Notes under the pieces: model-generated
What the model was told of the DNA's origin: nothing
Database searches by the model: none
Seen by the model: the letters and a program-made list of their open reading frames with translations, nothing else
In this document: in pieces, positions 21,425 through 32,611 of the stretch
How the letters are laid out: every line of letters begins with the position of its first letter
How positions within the stretch are numbered: the first letter of the stretch is position 1
Translations under genes and position numbers: made by a program
Source: Astragalus membranaceus
Taxonomy: Eukaryota; Streptophyta; Magnoliopsida; Fabales; Fabaceae
Reading direction: 5' to 3'
Assembly (NCBI GenBank): GCA_039519185.1
Contig: CM076854.1
Span: 73,279,948 to 73,343,947 of the forward strand
DNA: 64,000 bases

Positions 21425-24400
21425 ATGTTTCCAACTCCAACAGAAACGAAAGGCAAGCTGGTTCGCCAACACCGATATTGTACCCGTCTACAAGCAAGAT
21501 TGATGGCTAGCAATCAGCATCTCGAGAATGAGGACCCCCTGGGTCAAGATGAGTTGGTTGTGGAGATTCTTAACCCTGAGCAGCTGGCTCGGAAGAATCA
21601 AGCTTTAAAGACTAAAGTTGAGGCTATGGAAGCACAGATGGTCGAAGTAATGAGTATGCTACAAAATCTGAGGGGTGGAGCCGCTGCTGGGGCCGCCGCT
21701 GTTGTAAATCCTGAAGGGGTTGTTACTTTCGTTTCTCCTCCGGTGTCCGCTGAAGTTACAACTACTCACACTTCTTATGGACAAGGGGTCAGTCACTTTG
21801 CCCATTCTCTAGGGGCGAGCGGACAGAGTCATCTGAATGCACAGATATATCCTTGGGGGATGCCAATGGGTTATTTGCCGTCCGTTGCTGAAGCTATTCC
21901 TGTGGGGTCGAGTCAACCTGCCATGACTATATGTAGTGGAGCTGCTATTGGACCACAAATTCATACTCCTAGTCCTGGTATTGTGCTGCCAAGAAGTTCA
22001 CCTAGTCCTACTCCGGGAGTTGTTGTGAATCCTCAGAATGCTGTCCATCATATGGGAAACCCTGCTCAGTATGGGGGTTATTATCACAGTCCGGGGAACT
22101 ATCCACAAGTTCATTTGTTTGAGAACACTCAGCATAGGGATCAGTATCACTTGCTTGAAGAGCGTTTAAGAGCTGTGGAAGGATCGGGTACTAGAGCCAG
22201 GGATGCCCGAGAGTTGTGCCTTGTCCCAGATGTTGTCATTCCTCCTAAATTCAAAGCACCTGACTTTGATAAATATCGCGGCACCGGGTGTCCATCTAGC
22301 CATTTGACGATGTATGTTAGAAAAATGGCCGCTTATGCTCATGATGACAAGGTGCTCATTCACTATTTCCAGAACAGTCTGACTGGGGCATCGTTAGATT
22401 GGTATATGCAGCTGCAATCCTCCGACATTCACAGTTGGAAGGATCTTTCTGAAGCCTTTCTGAAACAATATCAGTATAACATGGACCTTGCTCCCGACCG
22501 GTCTCAATTACAGCACATGAGTAAAGGAGATAGAGAATCATTCAAAGAATATGCTCAAAAGTGGAGGAGCATAGCTGCTCAGGTGAAGCCGCCATTGACT
22601 GAAAAGGAGATGGTGTACATGTTTATGGAGACTCTTCCAGCGCTATATTATGATAGGTTGGTGGGGAGTGTGTCATCCAGTTTCTCAGATATGGTTGTCA
22701 TTGGAGAACGATTAGAGCATGGATTGCGCAGCGGAAAGATTGCTGGAGGTTTTGGCAATTCTAGTGGACAAAAGAAACCCTTTTCCAACTTCCCCAAGAA
22801 GAAAGAAGGGGAAACCAATGTTATTACCGCAGGGGGAGGCCCATCTTTCAGCTCTCCGCAACAAACAGTGCCATTATCTGTTCCAGCTCAGCCACAGCAA
22901 ACTAATTCAGGTCACAAAACCCAGAACTATCAAGAGAAGAGGCGTGCTGGTTTTGATCCGATTCCAATGACTTATACTGAGTTGTTCAATCACCTTGTCT
23001 CAAAGAATTTGGTCAATACTCGCCCCATGAAGCCTGTGCAACCTCCCTTTCCTAGGGGATACAATGCCGATGCTACCTGTAGCTTTCATAGCGGAGGGGT
23101 CGGTCACACGGTAGAAGACTGCAAGGCTTTCAAACATGTAGTCCAGGATTTGATTGACGCCAATTGGATCTCTTTTAAGCAGAACAGTCCAAGCACAATT
23201 ACAAACCCCCTGCCGGGACATGGAATACCATCCGCTAATGCAGTAGAAGATTCTGTGGGACAGACAATGATAAAAGATGTTAAGTGTATCCAGACTCCTC
23301 TGAAAAATATACATGCTGAGCTGTGCCGTGGTGGTGTTATCAAGAAAGGCTGTATATGCTCTGATCCTTTATGTGTAGGTGCCTGTGAAGTTTTCAAGTC
23401 AGTTTTGCAAGACTTGATGGATCGTTATGTGGTTCAGGTGGGATTGGTTGAAAAGGAAGAAAGTGTGCTGATGTTGCAGTTCAATGTTGGTAAAGTGGCT
23501 AGGAAGCCAATTGAGATATTGTACAATCCAAAACCAGCCCAAGCCAAGCCTCAGCCGGTGGTTATTGGGATTCGTGTTCCATTCCCATATGAGAAGGACA
23601 GTGTAGTACCATGGATATATAGTACCCTGCCTCCAGTAGAGAGTTCTCCAAACACTTCTGTTGTTACCAATATAACTGGGGCAAGTGGAATGACAAGGAG
23701 TGGCCGTATGTATGCCTCCAAGTTCGTTCAGGGTGAATCATCCAAAGAAGCTGAAGACAGGGCTCGCAAAGGGAAGGATAAAGAAGTGGAGAATGCTCAG
23801 AAAAAGAAAGTGGCAGAACAAGAAACTGATGAGTTCCTAAAGATTGTAAGGCAAAGTGACTGTAAGGTGGTTGACCAGATGAATCAGACCCCAGCAAAGA
23901 TCTCAATGCTGTCATTGTTGCTAAGTTCAGAAGCGCATCGAGCTGCCCTAATGAAAGTACTGAATGGGGCTCATGTTGCTCAGAATATTTCCGTGGGCCA
24001 ATTTGACGAAATAGTCGGGAATATCGTGGCTGCAAACCATATGACTTTTGCTGATGACGAGCTTCCCCTAGAAGGAAGGAAACACAACCAAGCCCTACAC
24101 ATCTCTGTTAAATGTGGGGATTTCGTGTTAGCTCGTGTTCTGATTGACAATGGTTCTTCTCTGAATGTGATGCCAAAGTCCACTGTAAACAAGTTGGATG
24201 GATTGAAGAAAGAGGTAATAGGGGAGATGGAGTTCCCCATTCAGATAGATCCTGAAACATTCTGTGTTAACTTTCAAATCATGGACATCTCCTCGTCCTA
24301 CATCTGTCTGCTTGGAAGGCCATGGATTCATATGGCGGGAGCCATCCCTTCCTCTCTGCATCAGAGAGTCAAGTTTGTGGTCGATGAAAAAATTGTGGTA

Positions 24401-24544
24401 GTGTTCGGAGAGGAAGAGATGTTAGTTAACAAACCTTCTCCCTTCCGTTATGTCGAGGCAGCCGAAGAGTCCCTGGAAACTTCCTTTCAATCTCTCGAGA
24501 TTGCCAATGCTGTGTTTAAAGGAATGAGTTGCCGTCGCCTGTGA
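21425..24544 (+). CDS. Ogre gag-protease
   Basis: This is an uninterrupted frame of 1039 codons from ATG 21425 (MFPTPTETKGK); an upstream in-frame extension has no ATG. The N-terminal 270 residues are Pro/Gly/Ser-rich with a short coiled coil (residues 45-80). The gag core lies at about 275-435 (FKAPDFDKYRG, MYVRKMAAY, WYMQLQSSDIHSW, FKEYAQKWR, MVYMFMETLP). A CCHC-like cluster CSFHSGGVGHTVEDC is near 551-565 and a Cys cluster CICSDPLCVGAC near 642-653. The retropepsin has VLIDNGSSLNVMP near 905-917, with the DNGS active-site form of this lineage. Gag forms particles and PR cleaves the polyprotein. The frame ends in TGA at 24542, while the downstream G-patch segment is in another frame. Confidence 0.9.
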   Translation: MFPTPTETKGKLVRQHRYCTRLQARLMASNQHLENEDPLGQDELVVEILNPEQLARKNQALKTKVEAMEAQMVEVMSMLQNLRGGAAAGAAAVVNPEGVVTFVSPPVSAEVTTTHTSYGQGVSHFAHSLGASGQSHLNAQIYPWGMPMGYLPSVAEAIPVGSSQPAMTICSGAAIGPQIHTPSPGIVLPRSSPSPTPGVVVNPQNAVHHMGNPAQYGGYYHSPGNYPQVHLFENTQHRDQYHLLEERLRAVEGSGTRARDARELCLVPDVVIPPKFKAPDFDKYRGTGCPSSHLTMYVRKMAAYAHDDKVLIHYFQNSLTGASLDWYMQLQSSDIHSWKDLSEAFLKQYQYNMDLAPDRSQLQHMSKGDRESFKEYAQKWRSIAAQVKPPLTEKEMVYMFMETLPALYYDRLVGSVSSSFSDMVVIGERLEHGLRSGKIAGGFGNSSGQKKPFSNFPKKKEGETNVITAGGGPSFSSPQQTVPLSVPAQPQQTNSGHKTQNYQEKRRAGFDPIPMTYTELFNHLVSKNLVNTRPMKPVQPPFPRGYNADATCSFHSGGVGHTVEDCKAFKHVVQDLIDANWISFKQNSPSTITNPLPGHGIPSANAVEDSVGQTMIKDVKCIQTPLKNIHAELCRGGVIKKGCICSDPLCVGACEVFKSVLQDLMDRYVVQVGLVEKEESVLMLQFNVGKVARKPIEILYNPKPAQAKPQPVVIGIRVPFPYEKDSVVPWIYSTLPPVESSPNTSVVTNITGASGMTRSGRMYASKFVQGESSKEAEDRARKGKDKEVENAQKKKVAEQETDEFLKIVRQSDCKVVDQMNQTPAKISMLSLLLSSEAHRAALMKVLNGAHVAQNISVGQFDEIVGNIVAANHMTFADDELPLEGRKHNQALHISVKCGDFVLARVLIDNGSSLNVMPKSTVNKLDGLKKEVIGEMEFPIQIDPETFCVNFQIMDISSSYICLLGRPWIHMAGAIPSSLHQRVKFVVDEKIVVVFGEEEMLVNKPSPFRYVEAAEESLETSFQSLEIANAVFKGMSCRRL

Positions 24545-24968
24545 TAAATTTGTCAAAAAGTGAAGAGATGGTTGCGAGGATCATGAGGGATCAAGGATAC
24601 CAGCTGGGACGTGGCTTGGGAAAGGAAGGACAAGGAATTCTTGCTCCTATTCAGCTGGAAGAAAACAAGGATCGTTACGGGTTGGGATACCACCCAAGTG
24701 AGGCTGAAAAAAGGAAGTTGGCTGAAGAGAAAAGAGGTGAGCGGTTGGCCAAGCTGAGAGGCCAGGACTCGGGGTCAAAGAGGATCCCCATCTGTGACAT
24801 CCGTCAGAGCTTCAAGAGTGCAGGGTTACTAGACCAAGGTCAAATTACTGCTATTGGGGATTGTTTAGAGAATGAAGAGGGCGGTACCAGCTTAGTCCGT
24901 CGTTGCCTTGCTGAAGAAGAGCTCAAAAATTGGGAAGCTGTCGACTTGCCCATCGCTTTTAGTTCAAA
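24529..24968 (+). pseudogene. Ogre G-patch segment upstream of the intron
   Basis: There is no ATG start. The frame overlaps the end of gag-pro by 16 bases in the -1 frame and is read as the continuation of the polyprotein after a one-base frameshift. It contains a G-patch-like motif (MRDQGYQLGRGLGKEGQGI, then DRYGLGYHPS), a short RNA-interaction module known in this position in Ogre elements. It then runs to the 5' splice site at 24969. The frame agrees with the RT exon after removal of the intron, which supports this reading. No canonical slippery heptamer in phase was found at the overlap, so an indel mutation is more likely than programmed shifting. Confidence 0.75.
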
Positions 24969-25184
24969 GTAATGATTGTAATGCATTCCTCTGGCTCTGC
25001 CCAAGGCCTTAGGATAGTTTGTTAGGGCATGCATGTTTTTATTTTCAATGACACCATCATCAATAAAAACGCTTGTTTTGAATTCCATCAATAAAATCTC
25101 TTTTTCTTCATTTATCTTTCCTTTCTGTTCGCTTTATTTTGTTTGTTTCGCTTTTCATTCTACTTTCTGCTTCTACGAATGCAG
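24969..25184 (+). other. Ogre pol intron (216 bp)
   Basis: It begins GTAATGATTG at 24969 and ends TACGAATGCAG at 25184. It is T-rich (many TTT/CTT words at 25090-25180) with stops in all frames. Removing it joins the G-patch frame to the RT frame in phase 2, with the next codons in the open frame that leads into RT. An intron between protease and RT is a known hallmark of Ogre. Confidence 0.75.
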
Positions 25185-27194
25185 ATCAAAAGTAATTATC
25201 TCTGAAAATAACAGTGCCAATGATTCCTATTATGACTTTGATCATCCAATTAACCAAACTGAAGGGGGTATTGAGGAAAACTGGGAAACTCCTCCGGAAT
25301 TGATGAGACTAATAGAGTAGGAAGAAAAGATCATTCAGCCTCATGGAGAGTCGATTGAGACAATCAACTTGGGTACAGAAGAGGATAAAAGGGAGGTTAA
25401 GGTCGTTACTGCCATGGAAGATAGTGAACGCAAAAGGCTAATCCAACTCTTGCGTGATTACGCCGATGTCTTTGCGTGGTCGTACAAGGATATGCCAGGG
25501 CTAGATACTGATATTGTTGAACACAGGTTGCCCGTGAAGCCAGAGTGTCCACCGGTCAAGCAGAAATTGAGAAGAATGAAACCTGAGATGTCATTGAAGA
25601 TCAGGGATGAGGTAAAAAAGCAGTTTGATGCGGGGTTTCTAGCAGTGGCCAAGTATCCACAATGGGTAGCAAATATCGTCCCTGTTCCGAAAAAGGATGG
25701 CAAGGTTAGGATGTGTGTCGATTACAGGGATCTGAACAGAGCTAGCCCCAAAGATGACTTCCCTCTGCCTCATATTGATATTCTGGTAGACAGTACAACC
25801 CAACATTCTTTATTCTCCTTTATGGATGGGTATTCAGGGTACAATCAGATAAAAATGGCTCCAGAAGATATGGAGAAAACCACCTTCATAACTCTCTGGG
25901 GAACATTCTGCTACAAAGTGATGCCTTTTGGACTCAAGAATGCCGGTGTGACTTATCAGAGAGCAATGGTGACATTATTCCACGACATGATGCACAAAGA
26001 AATTGAGGTGTATGTAGATGATATGATTGCAAAATCCAAGACTGGTGAGGGGCACATTGTTAATCTGCAAAAACTCTTTAAACGTCTACAGAAGTTCAAG
26101 CTCAAGTTAAACCCTGCAAAATGCACCTTCGGTGTGAGATCCGGAAAGTTACTGGGATTTATCGTCAGTCAGAAAGGGATAGGGGTCGATCCAGATAAAG
26201 TCAAAGCAATCCTTGAAATGCCAGCACCAAAGACTGAAAAAGAGGTCCGTGGTTTCCTTGGGAGACTGAATTACATCTCAAGGTTCATATCCCAATTGAC
26301 CGCCACTTGCGAGCCTCTCTTTAAGCTGTTGTGCAAGAACCAAAGATTAGAGTGGAATGATGATTGCCAAAGAGCTTTTGAAAGAATTAAGGATTACCTT
26401 CAGAACCCACCAATTCTGATGCCGCCAGTGTCCGAAAGACCGCTTATCCTGTATCTAACCGTGTTGGACAATTCGATGGGGTGTGTGCTGGGGCAGCATG
26501 ATGAATCGGGAAAGAAAGAGCATGCCATATACTACTTGAGTAAAAAATTCACTGACTGTGAGACGAGATATTCAATACTAGAAAAGACTTGTTGCGCCTT
26601 AGCATGGGCTGCTCATCGTTTAAGGCAGTACATGCTGAGTCATACAACCTGGTTTGTATCAAAAATGGATCCAATCAACTATATTTTTGAAAAGCCAGCA
26701 CTCACAGGATGGATCGCTCGTTGGCAGATGTTATTGTCAGAGTATGATATCCTGTATGTCACGCAGAAAGCGGTCAAGGGCAGTGCACTTGCCGAGTACT
26801 TAGCATGTCAACCAATCCAAGTCTACCAATCAATGCAGTATGATTTTCCCGATGAAGACATCATGGCGCTGTTTGATGAGGGGAAGTCTCAAGAGGATGA
26901 AAGGTGGAGGATGATATTTGATGGCGCATGCAATGTGTGGGGGCACGGAGCCGGGGCTGTGTTAATCTCCCCGGATAACCGTTTTGTTCCGGTCACTGCC
27001 AGATTGAGCTTTTATGTCACTAACAACATCGCAGAATATGAAGCGTGCATCCTAGGTATTCAGGCAGCCCTTGAATGGAAGGTTAAAAGACTCGATGTGT
27101 ATGGTGATTCGGCTTTGGTTATTCATCAGGTGAGAGGTGATTGGGAGACCCGAGATCCTAAATTGATCCCTTATTGTAATTATGTCCAGGAATT
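25185..27194 (+). pseudogene. Ogre reverse transcriptase and RNase H, truncated
   Basis: After the intron an acidic linker leads to a TAG at 25318-25320, in frame with the rest. The RT follows: VPVPKKDGKVRMCVDYRDLN near 25680-25730, FSFMDGYSGYNQIKMAPED, MPFGLKNAGVTYQRAM, and the catalytic YVDDM at 26011-26025. An RNase H follows (SMGCVLGQHDESGKKEHA near 26475), then a second RNase H-like domain from 26905 (MIFDGACN, NNIAEYEACILG, DSALVIHQVRGDWETRD). The doubled RNase H is typical of the Tat lineage. The frame runs into a foreign LTR at 27195. The integrase is absent, so the enzyme set is incomplete. One stop plus the truncation make it nonfunctional. Confidence 0.9.
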
Positions 27195-28065
27195 TGTAAC
27201 ACCCTGGTATATTTAACATGTAAAAATACCCAAGTGAGCCAAAGTATAAACATCAGAGATAACAATTCCTGTTCAGACACTGAATACCACTATAAAATCT
27301 TTGCTGAAATACAACATAACCATCTTATACACATATAAGACCATACGGTACTCAGACCATAAACTGTCAGCATCTGTGGTAATCAGAGTCATACAAGAAA
27401 GCGGAAAGAAAGATAAACAAAACACTAATGCCATAGTGTTGTGATACATAGACAATAGAAGGAAAATAAACTTGGACATAAAGCTAAGTCATCATCCTTC
27501 TCCCGGGGCCACCTACTCGTGCTTCTGAGGTTTCTTCTGTCCCTGTTTATCCGTAAAACAACAACATTTAAACAATGAGATACAATCTCAGTGAGTTCTA
27601 CCGAGACCCCTACTAACACTCTCGGTCCAATTATAAATCATGTTTATTTTAACACGACACCGACTGCACGCACTGCTAATCCCGGTGAACCGTGTGATAG
27701 CATTCTAGCTTGGTACGACACCGACTGCAAACCTGCTAATCCCGGTGAACAGTACCACAAAACAATTCTACGTACCACCGACTGCAAACCTGCTAATCCC
27801 GGTGAACGTAACACATAACTTTTAACATAACACCGACTGCAAACCTGCTAATCCCGGCGAACCCCATAACCAATAGTGTTTCCTAATGGCACAGAGCCTA
27901 GGGTAAGGGTTCATGACTTCCCCGCCTAGTGTTTCCTGTTCAGACACTGAATACCACTCGATATAATATATATATATCTACAATCATATGAACATTTAGT
28001 TCATCAATTTATACTTTACCACATAGGACTCATTGGTCATTTCAATCAATCAATCAACAGGATTC
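27195..28065 (-). mobile_element. Truncated Tekay-type LTR fragment inside Ogre
   Basis: It starts TGTAACACCCTGG at 27195 and follows the Tekay-2 LTR (30481 on) as a diverged relative. Shared blocks include 'gagatacaatctcagtgagt', the CACCGACTGCA...GCTAATCCCGGTGAA array at 27655-27865, 'cctagggtaagggttcatga', and 'gatataatatatatatatct' with 'gaacatttagttcat'. It lacks the second half and the ...TTACA end. The right boundary near 28065 is approximate. It replaces the end of the Ogre pol region. Minus orientation follows the alignment to Tekay-2. Confidence 0.7.
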
Positions 28066-28607
28066 GTGAATCCCTTCAGGACCTAAGTGTCCCTTCAAAA
28101 GCAGACTTCACCTCGTATTCGAGCTGCGGGTAAGTCCTTCAAACCCCGAGTGGTCCTTCAGACTAGTTGTGTCAGCCCAAGACACTGTGGACGTCCTTCA
28201 TGGTCAACATATCAGTTCCGGATATGATCTTGACCCATCATGGCCACTCGAATATAAAGGCCCCCTCAGACCGTTTTACTAGTACCGTAGCTAGTAGCGC
28301 TCCTTCAGACCACGATGGTCCTTCAATTAAGGCCTAGGCAGCCTTCCAGACCCCGAGTGGTCCTTCGGAGCCTTAGTTCTCCTTCAGACCCTGAGTGGTC
28401 CTTCAGAGCCTTAGTGCTCCTTCAGACCCTGAGTGGTCCTTCATTTCTTTTCTTCCTCGGTTAATGCGCCAAGTGTTAACCATCCCCTGTTCATTCTCAA
28501 ATCCTCTATTTCCCCTCTAAACGGACAAAATTGACGTCTATTTTATCTTTATTTCTATTTCTACTATGAAAATTTGAATGCGCTTCACATTTTCTAGTAA
28601 AATATAA
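28066..28607 (+). repeat. Ogre 3' untranslated region with imperfect tandem repeats
   Basis: Words such as 'gagtggtccttcag', 'ccttagtgctccttcagacc' and 'ccccgagtggtcc' recur. From about 28346 to 28443 a unit of about 38 bases repeats in tandem. The rest (28444-28607) is AT-rich. Variable tandem repeats in the 3' UTR are known from Ogre elements of pea and vetch. Confidence 0.65.
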
Positions 28608-28622
28608 ATAAAGAGGGGCAGC
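28608..28622 (+). promoter_or_regulatory. Ogre polypurine tract
   Basis: AAATAAAGAGGGGCAGC ends directly before the 3' LTR start TGTCATACC at 28623. This purine run primes plus-strand DNA synthesis. Confidence 0.85.
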
Positions 28623-30070
28623 TGTCATACCTCAATTTTGTCCGCCTAAGTCAAAAATATTTTTCTTACTTTTTAGGAATTTCAGAAAATAAAATAGTGC
28701 ATATTTTTGCATTTTCGGGCATTTCAATAAAAGCAAATTAATTATTTTTGGACCAAGACCAAGTCAAGGATGTGGCATATATGTTACTCTACCAAGGGTA
28801 ATTTTTGTATAATTTTTGGAAAGAAAGTCCTAGTCCAAAATAATTAAAAATGCATTTTTCCTATTTTTAGTGCATAAAAAATAAAAAAAGACTATTAAAT
28901 ATTCCTCAATTATTAAATGACAATTTTTATTGTCATGAGTGATTAGAAGGATATTTTATGGTGCCCAAAAAAATATGTGACACATTTCCAATAGGTGCAC
29001 TATTATTCACATGCCCAAAAATTCAAAACTCAAAAGAAGGAAGTGTCTTCAAATAAGACAAAAGACCAAAAACAAGTTTTTTTTTCTCTCTCTCTCTCCC
29101 CCCCCCCCACAATTTCGAAATACTCTCTCTCTCTCCCCCTCACAATTTCGAAATTCCTTCTCTCTCTCTCCCTCTCACAAAATTCTTCCACACTCTTCTA
29201 TTGTACTATTATTCCTTATCTTGAAGGAATATGCCTTGTACCATCCTTAAACCTTCTCCTTTGGTGCATATCACCAATTCTCACTCACTCTCATGAAGAT
29301 TCATGCCCTCTTTGGTAAATTACCTCACTCACTTACACTAACCTCTTCATAAGAAAACACAAATTTTCCTCTTTGAGAACAATTCATCTCAATAATACCC
29401 CTAACCCTACCACACATGAGAATTCCATTCCCAAAATAAATAAAAGTTCATTTTTTTTCTTCTTTTATTTTCTCTCCATGCGACACCTCTCCCTCTCCCA
29501 TACTCTCACCTTTTGTGTTTTCTCAATACCCTCAATCCAAGTGACCTTTATTCCTAACCCTCCATTTAATTTTAAAACTCAATCCTAGAGCACTAAGTAA
29601 GGCCAATGACCCAATTGCCCCTAAACCTAAAATAACTCTATAAATACTCCCTCATTCCCACACCTAAGGATCCTTTGGCCTCTCATTCTCCTACACTAAA
29701 ATCCTAGCACACCAAAAACACCTCCTCTCCCTCTCCTTCCTCACCCCAAAACCAAACCCTCTACCCCCAATTCCTCCTTCATCCTTCAATCTTTCACCAT
29801 CAAATCTTCCATTTCTTGTTAGATCATCATCATTCCTTCCATTCTCTTCAAGGTTGCATCATCAAATTGCTAAGATCTAGCAATCTTTGTGTTCATATCA
29901 CCTCCTTCTTCATTTCTTTGTGATTTTGAGGTAAGCCTTGAAACCTTGCATCTCATATTTAGTTTTTCTTGCATAATCTCTCTTCTACTCCCAACTCCTT
30001 CTTGATTGCTTGTTGTTGTCACCTTGAGGATTCGTTTCAAACATTTTGACAAGGACTTAGGGAGCTCTTG
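28623..30070 (+). repeat. Ogre 3' LTR, first 1.45 kb
   Basis: It corresponds to 14067-15500. It carries an 11-base duplication near 28802-28815 not present in the 5' LTR, and a TATAAATA at 29639-29646. It is interrupted at 30071 by the outer Athila. The remaining 2.4 kb must lie right of the window. Confidence 0.9.
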
Positions 30071-30480
30071 TGTGAAAACTTAGTGCAAGTATACACTGTC
30101 TTAACAAGTAATAAAGGGTAAATGAGATCGTTCCCACGAGGAATTTAGTTAAATACCAGAGTTTAATTTTGCTAACAATTTAGTGAATAAAGTAAATGAC
30201 ACACAAATTTTGGGTAACATAAACAATAAGAATAAATGGAAATGGTAATTAAGAATCAGTGATGAGAACAAGCTGAGATGCATTCACTTCAGTAACTTCA
30301 TTAATATGCTATTAAGGGTATATTCAATGATCCAACATTAGGTGCTGCAGCAATAAGACGTTATTCTCTCGAATACTTCACACTAGGTTTTCCATGCAAA
30401 AGTTTATCTCTAAACCCTAAAGAAGTACCTCCTAGGCTGCTTGAGCACCGGCAGTAATCACCTTATGGGCTATACCTTCC
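30071..30480 (-). repeat. Outer Athila 3' LTR, outer portion
   Basis: 410 bp from TGTGAAAACTTAG to the target duplication CTTCC (30476-30480). It continues at 48811 after the Tekay-2 insertion. It contains one TGCTGCAGCA palindrome (30343-30352). Confidence 0.8.
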
Positions 30481-31618
30481 TGTAACACCCCGGTATTTTT
30501 ATCGAGTAAAAATACCCAAGTGTACCATCATAAAATAATCAGAGATATATTTCCTGTTTTAGATATTGAACATAAATAAAAACAACTCATAACTTAGAGT
30601 CCAATATCCAAATACCATGAAATAGCGGAAACGATTTTACAACTTTTACTGATACAAGTTATACAATCGAAAATACAAAAATCTCGAGGGAAAGACAATA
30701 ACAATGAAAATTGAGTCTTCACCGTCTTCATATGCACACCACCTAGCTGTGCTTCTTCACCTTTCCTTTTCCCTTGCTTCTCTGTAAAACCACAAAATAT
30801 AAACAGTGAGATACAATCTCAGTGAGTTCTACCGAGACCCCTAACTACACTCTCGGTCCCTTTAAAACAGTTTTATGATTCGACACAACACCGACCGCAA
30901 TCCGCTTGCTCAATCTCGGTGGACCAAACAATAAGGCTTCGACCTAGTAAGACACCAGCTGCAATCTATTTGCGTCTCCCGATGAACTAGCATCCTAGGC
31001 CCTTCTACGTAACACCGGCTGCAGCACATCTGCGTCTCCCGGTATTCATAGTACAATACTTTTAACATAACACCGGCTGCAGCACATCTGCGTCTCCCGA
31101 CGAACCCCTATCCAATAACAGTTCCGCTATTGGCCTCAGAGCCTAGGGTAAGGGATCATGACTTCCCCGCCTAGTATGTTAACATGGGTCGTCACCCAAA
31201 TTCGATATAATATATATATCTATAATAATATGAACATTTAGTTCATTTACAATCAGACCAACAATTGAACGTAACACCCGCATCGGGCCGTTTCCCGTAG
31301 TCGATATAATATATATATCGTGAATCGTAGACCGGTTTAGACAATACTTAATAATCGTCCCGCGTCAGTTATACCGTATTACGTAGGACTCATAGTCCAC
31401 TTTATTATTAATAAAACATATTCGCACACGCGTACTATTATTCGGCTTTTCGAAACTATTTGAACTTCGAAAACAATTCTTTTTACCTTTATAAATTGTA
31501 CATTTAGTTAGGCCTCGGAATAAGCTTTCAAATGCATTTTAGAACACCTCAATCGGGTTCCCGGATCAAAAGTTATCGCGAAAACAAAATTAGTGAAAAA
31601 CTGTTGAAAATCTGCAAA

Positions 31619-31729
31619 GCGTCGCGACGCGAAAGGATACCGTCGCGACGCGGAGAAAAACCAGAAACATTTGCGTTGCCAAAAATACACTTGGTCGCGA
31701 CGCGATGCCCTGCGGGTCGCGACGCGATG
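31619..31729. repeat. GTCGCGACGCG repeat patch, Tekay-2 3' LTR
   Basis: Four copies of GTCGCGACGCG (itself containing the palindrome TCGCGA) lie in 110 bases. The patch is repeated in the other LTR at 47497-47609. Confidence 0.9.
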
Positions 31730-32611
31730 GGGGTCTTTCTGGTGCAGATTTTGCGATTTTCGCGAAATCCGCTATTCCGCTCAATTCCGATTCTCGTTCC
31801 GATTGAAAACCGTTTTCGCACACATATAATCGAACCCAATCAACATCAAACAATCAATCAAAATCTTAATCAAATCGAAGTTTATCAAAATACGATGATT
31901 TTCCAAATAACGGTTTTAAATCAAAATCTCTCGAATCAAATCACCCATAAATTCCGTTTTAACGCGACGCAACCCGAGACTCGCCCCAATCGATTCCTAA
32001 CCCGAATCAGACAATATCAAGTAATATTCCAGACCAGCGAAAGCGATAAAACAGTTAATTCGAAAAACAAAAATCCTAAACGTGAGTAGAACTCACCCTT
32101 GAAGCGTGAACCACGATCGAGCCGAAATCACCAAGTAGCCACACGAACGCTCCCCGCTCCGGCGACACCCAATCCGCTTCCAAAGCTTCCCACTCGATCA
32201 CGAAACCGCTTTTGACCGGAATGCCGAATTCCTCAAAATCCTCCATGGGCACTATTCATCATCTTCCTACTCATGAAGCACTATTCACACAAAACCCAAT
32301 TTTGAACCCTAACCTTCAATTCTTCAAAAACTCCAAATCGGACTTCAATATTCGCGTATTCCGCCTTGAGCTCGCTCCTCACCACCATTCTAGGCTTTCC
32401 TTTGAGCTTGAACCACAAAACCTCCATTTTTTCCTCTCAAATCGAAAATGGCAAAGTGAGAGAGAGAGAATTGATGATGTTGATGTTAGTACCAAATCGA
32501 AGAGGGAGTAACGCTGAGCGTTTTTCGTGTTGGAAGGAAGTCGTTTCGATGAGCGTAAACCCTTCCTTTTTCCTCCCCCATTCTTTCTCTCTTCTTTTCC
32601 TTTTTTCTTCT

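Larger units (their letters stand above)
14067..30070 (+). mobile_element. Ogre LTR retrotransposon (Ty3/gypsy, Tat lineage), 3' LTR cut by Athila
   Basis: The order is: 5' LTR 14067-17906, tRNA-Arg type primer site, long leader, ORF1, gag-pro, G-patch segment, intron, RT and dual RNase H, then a deletion/insertion scar, 3' untranslated repeats, polypurine tract and 3' LTR from 28623. This order, the extra 5' ORF, the intron in pol and the very long LTRs define Ogre elements of legumes. The element inserted into gag of Tekay-1. Its right end and second target duplication lie beyond the window because the outer Athila interrupts the 3' LTR at 30070. It is not autonomous, because the integrase is missing and stops are present. 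Confidence 0.9.

Noticed and set aside
24510..24545. Programmed -1 frameshift at TTTAAAG
   Set aside because: The run is not in the phase required for a slippery heptamer in the gag-pro frame; an indel is simpler.
25185..27194. Endogenous pararetrovirus (caulimovirid) RT
   Set aside because: RT type, doubled RNase H, LTRs and tRNA-Arg primer site place it in Ty3/gypsy Ogre; no movement or coat protein is present.
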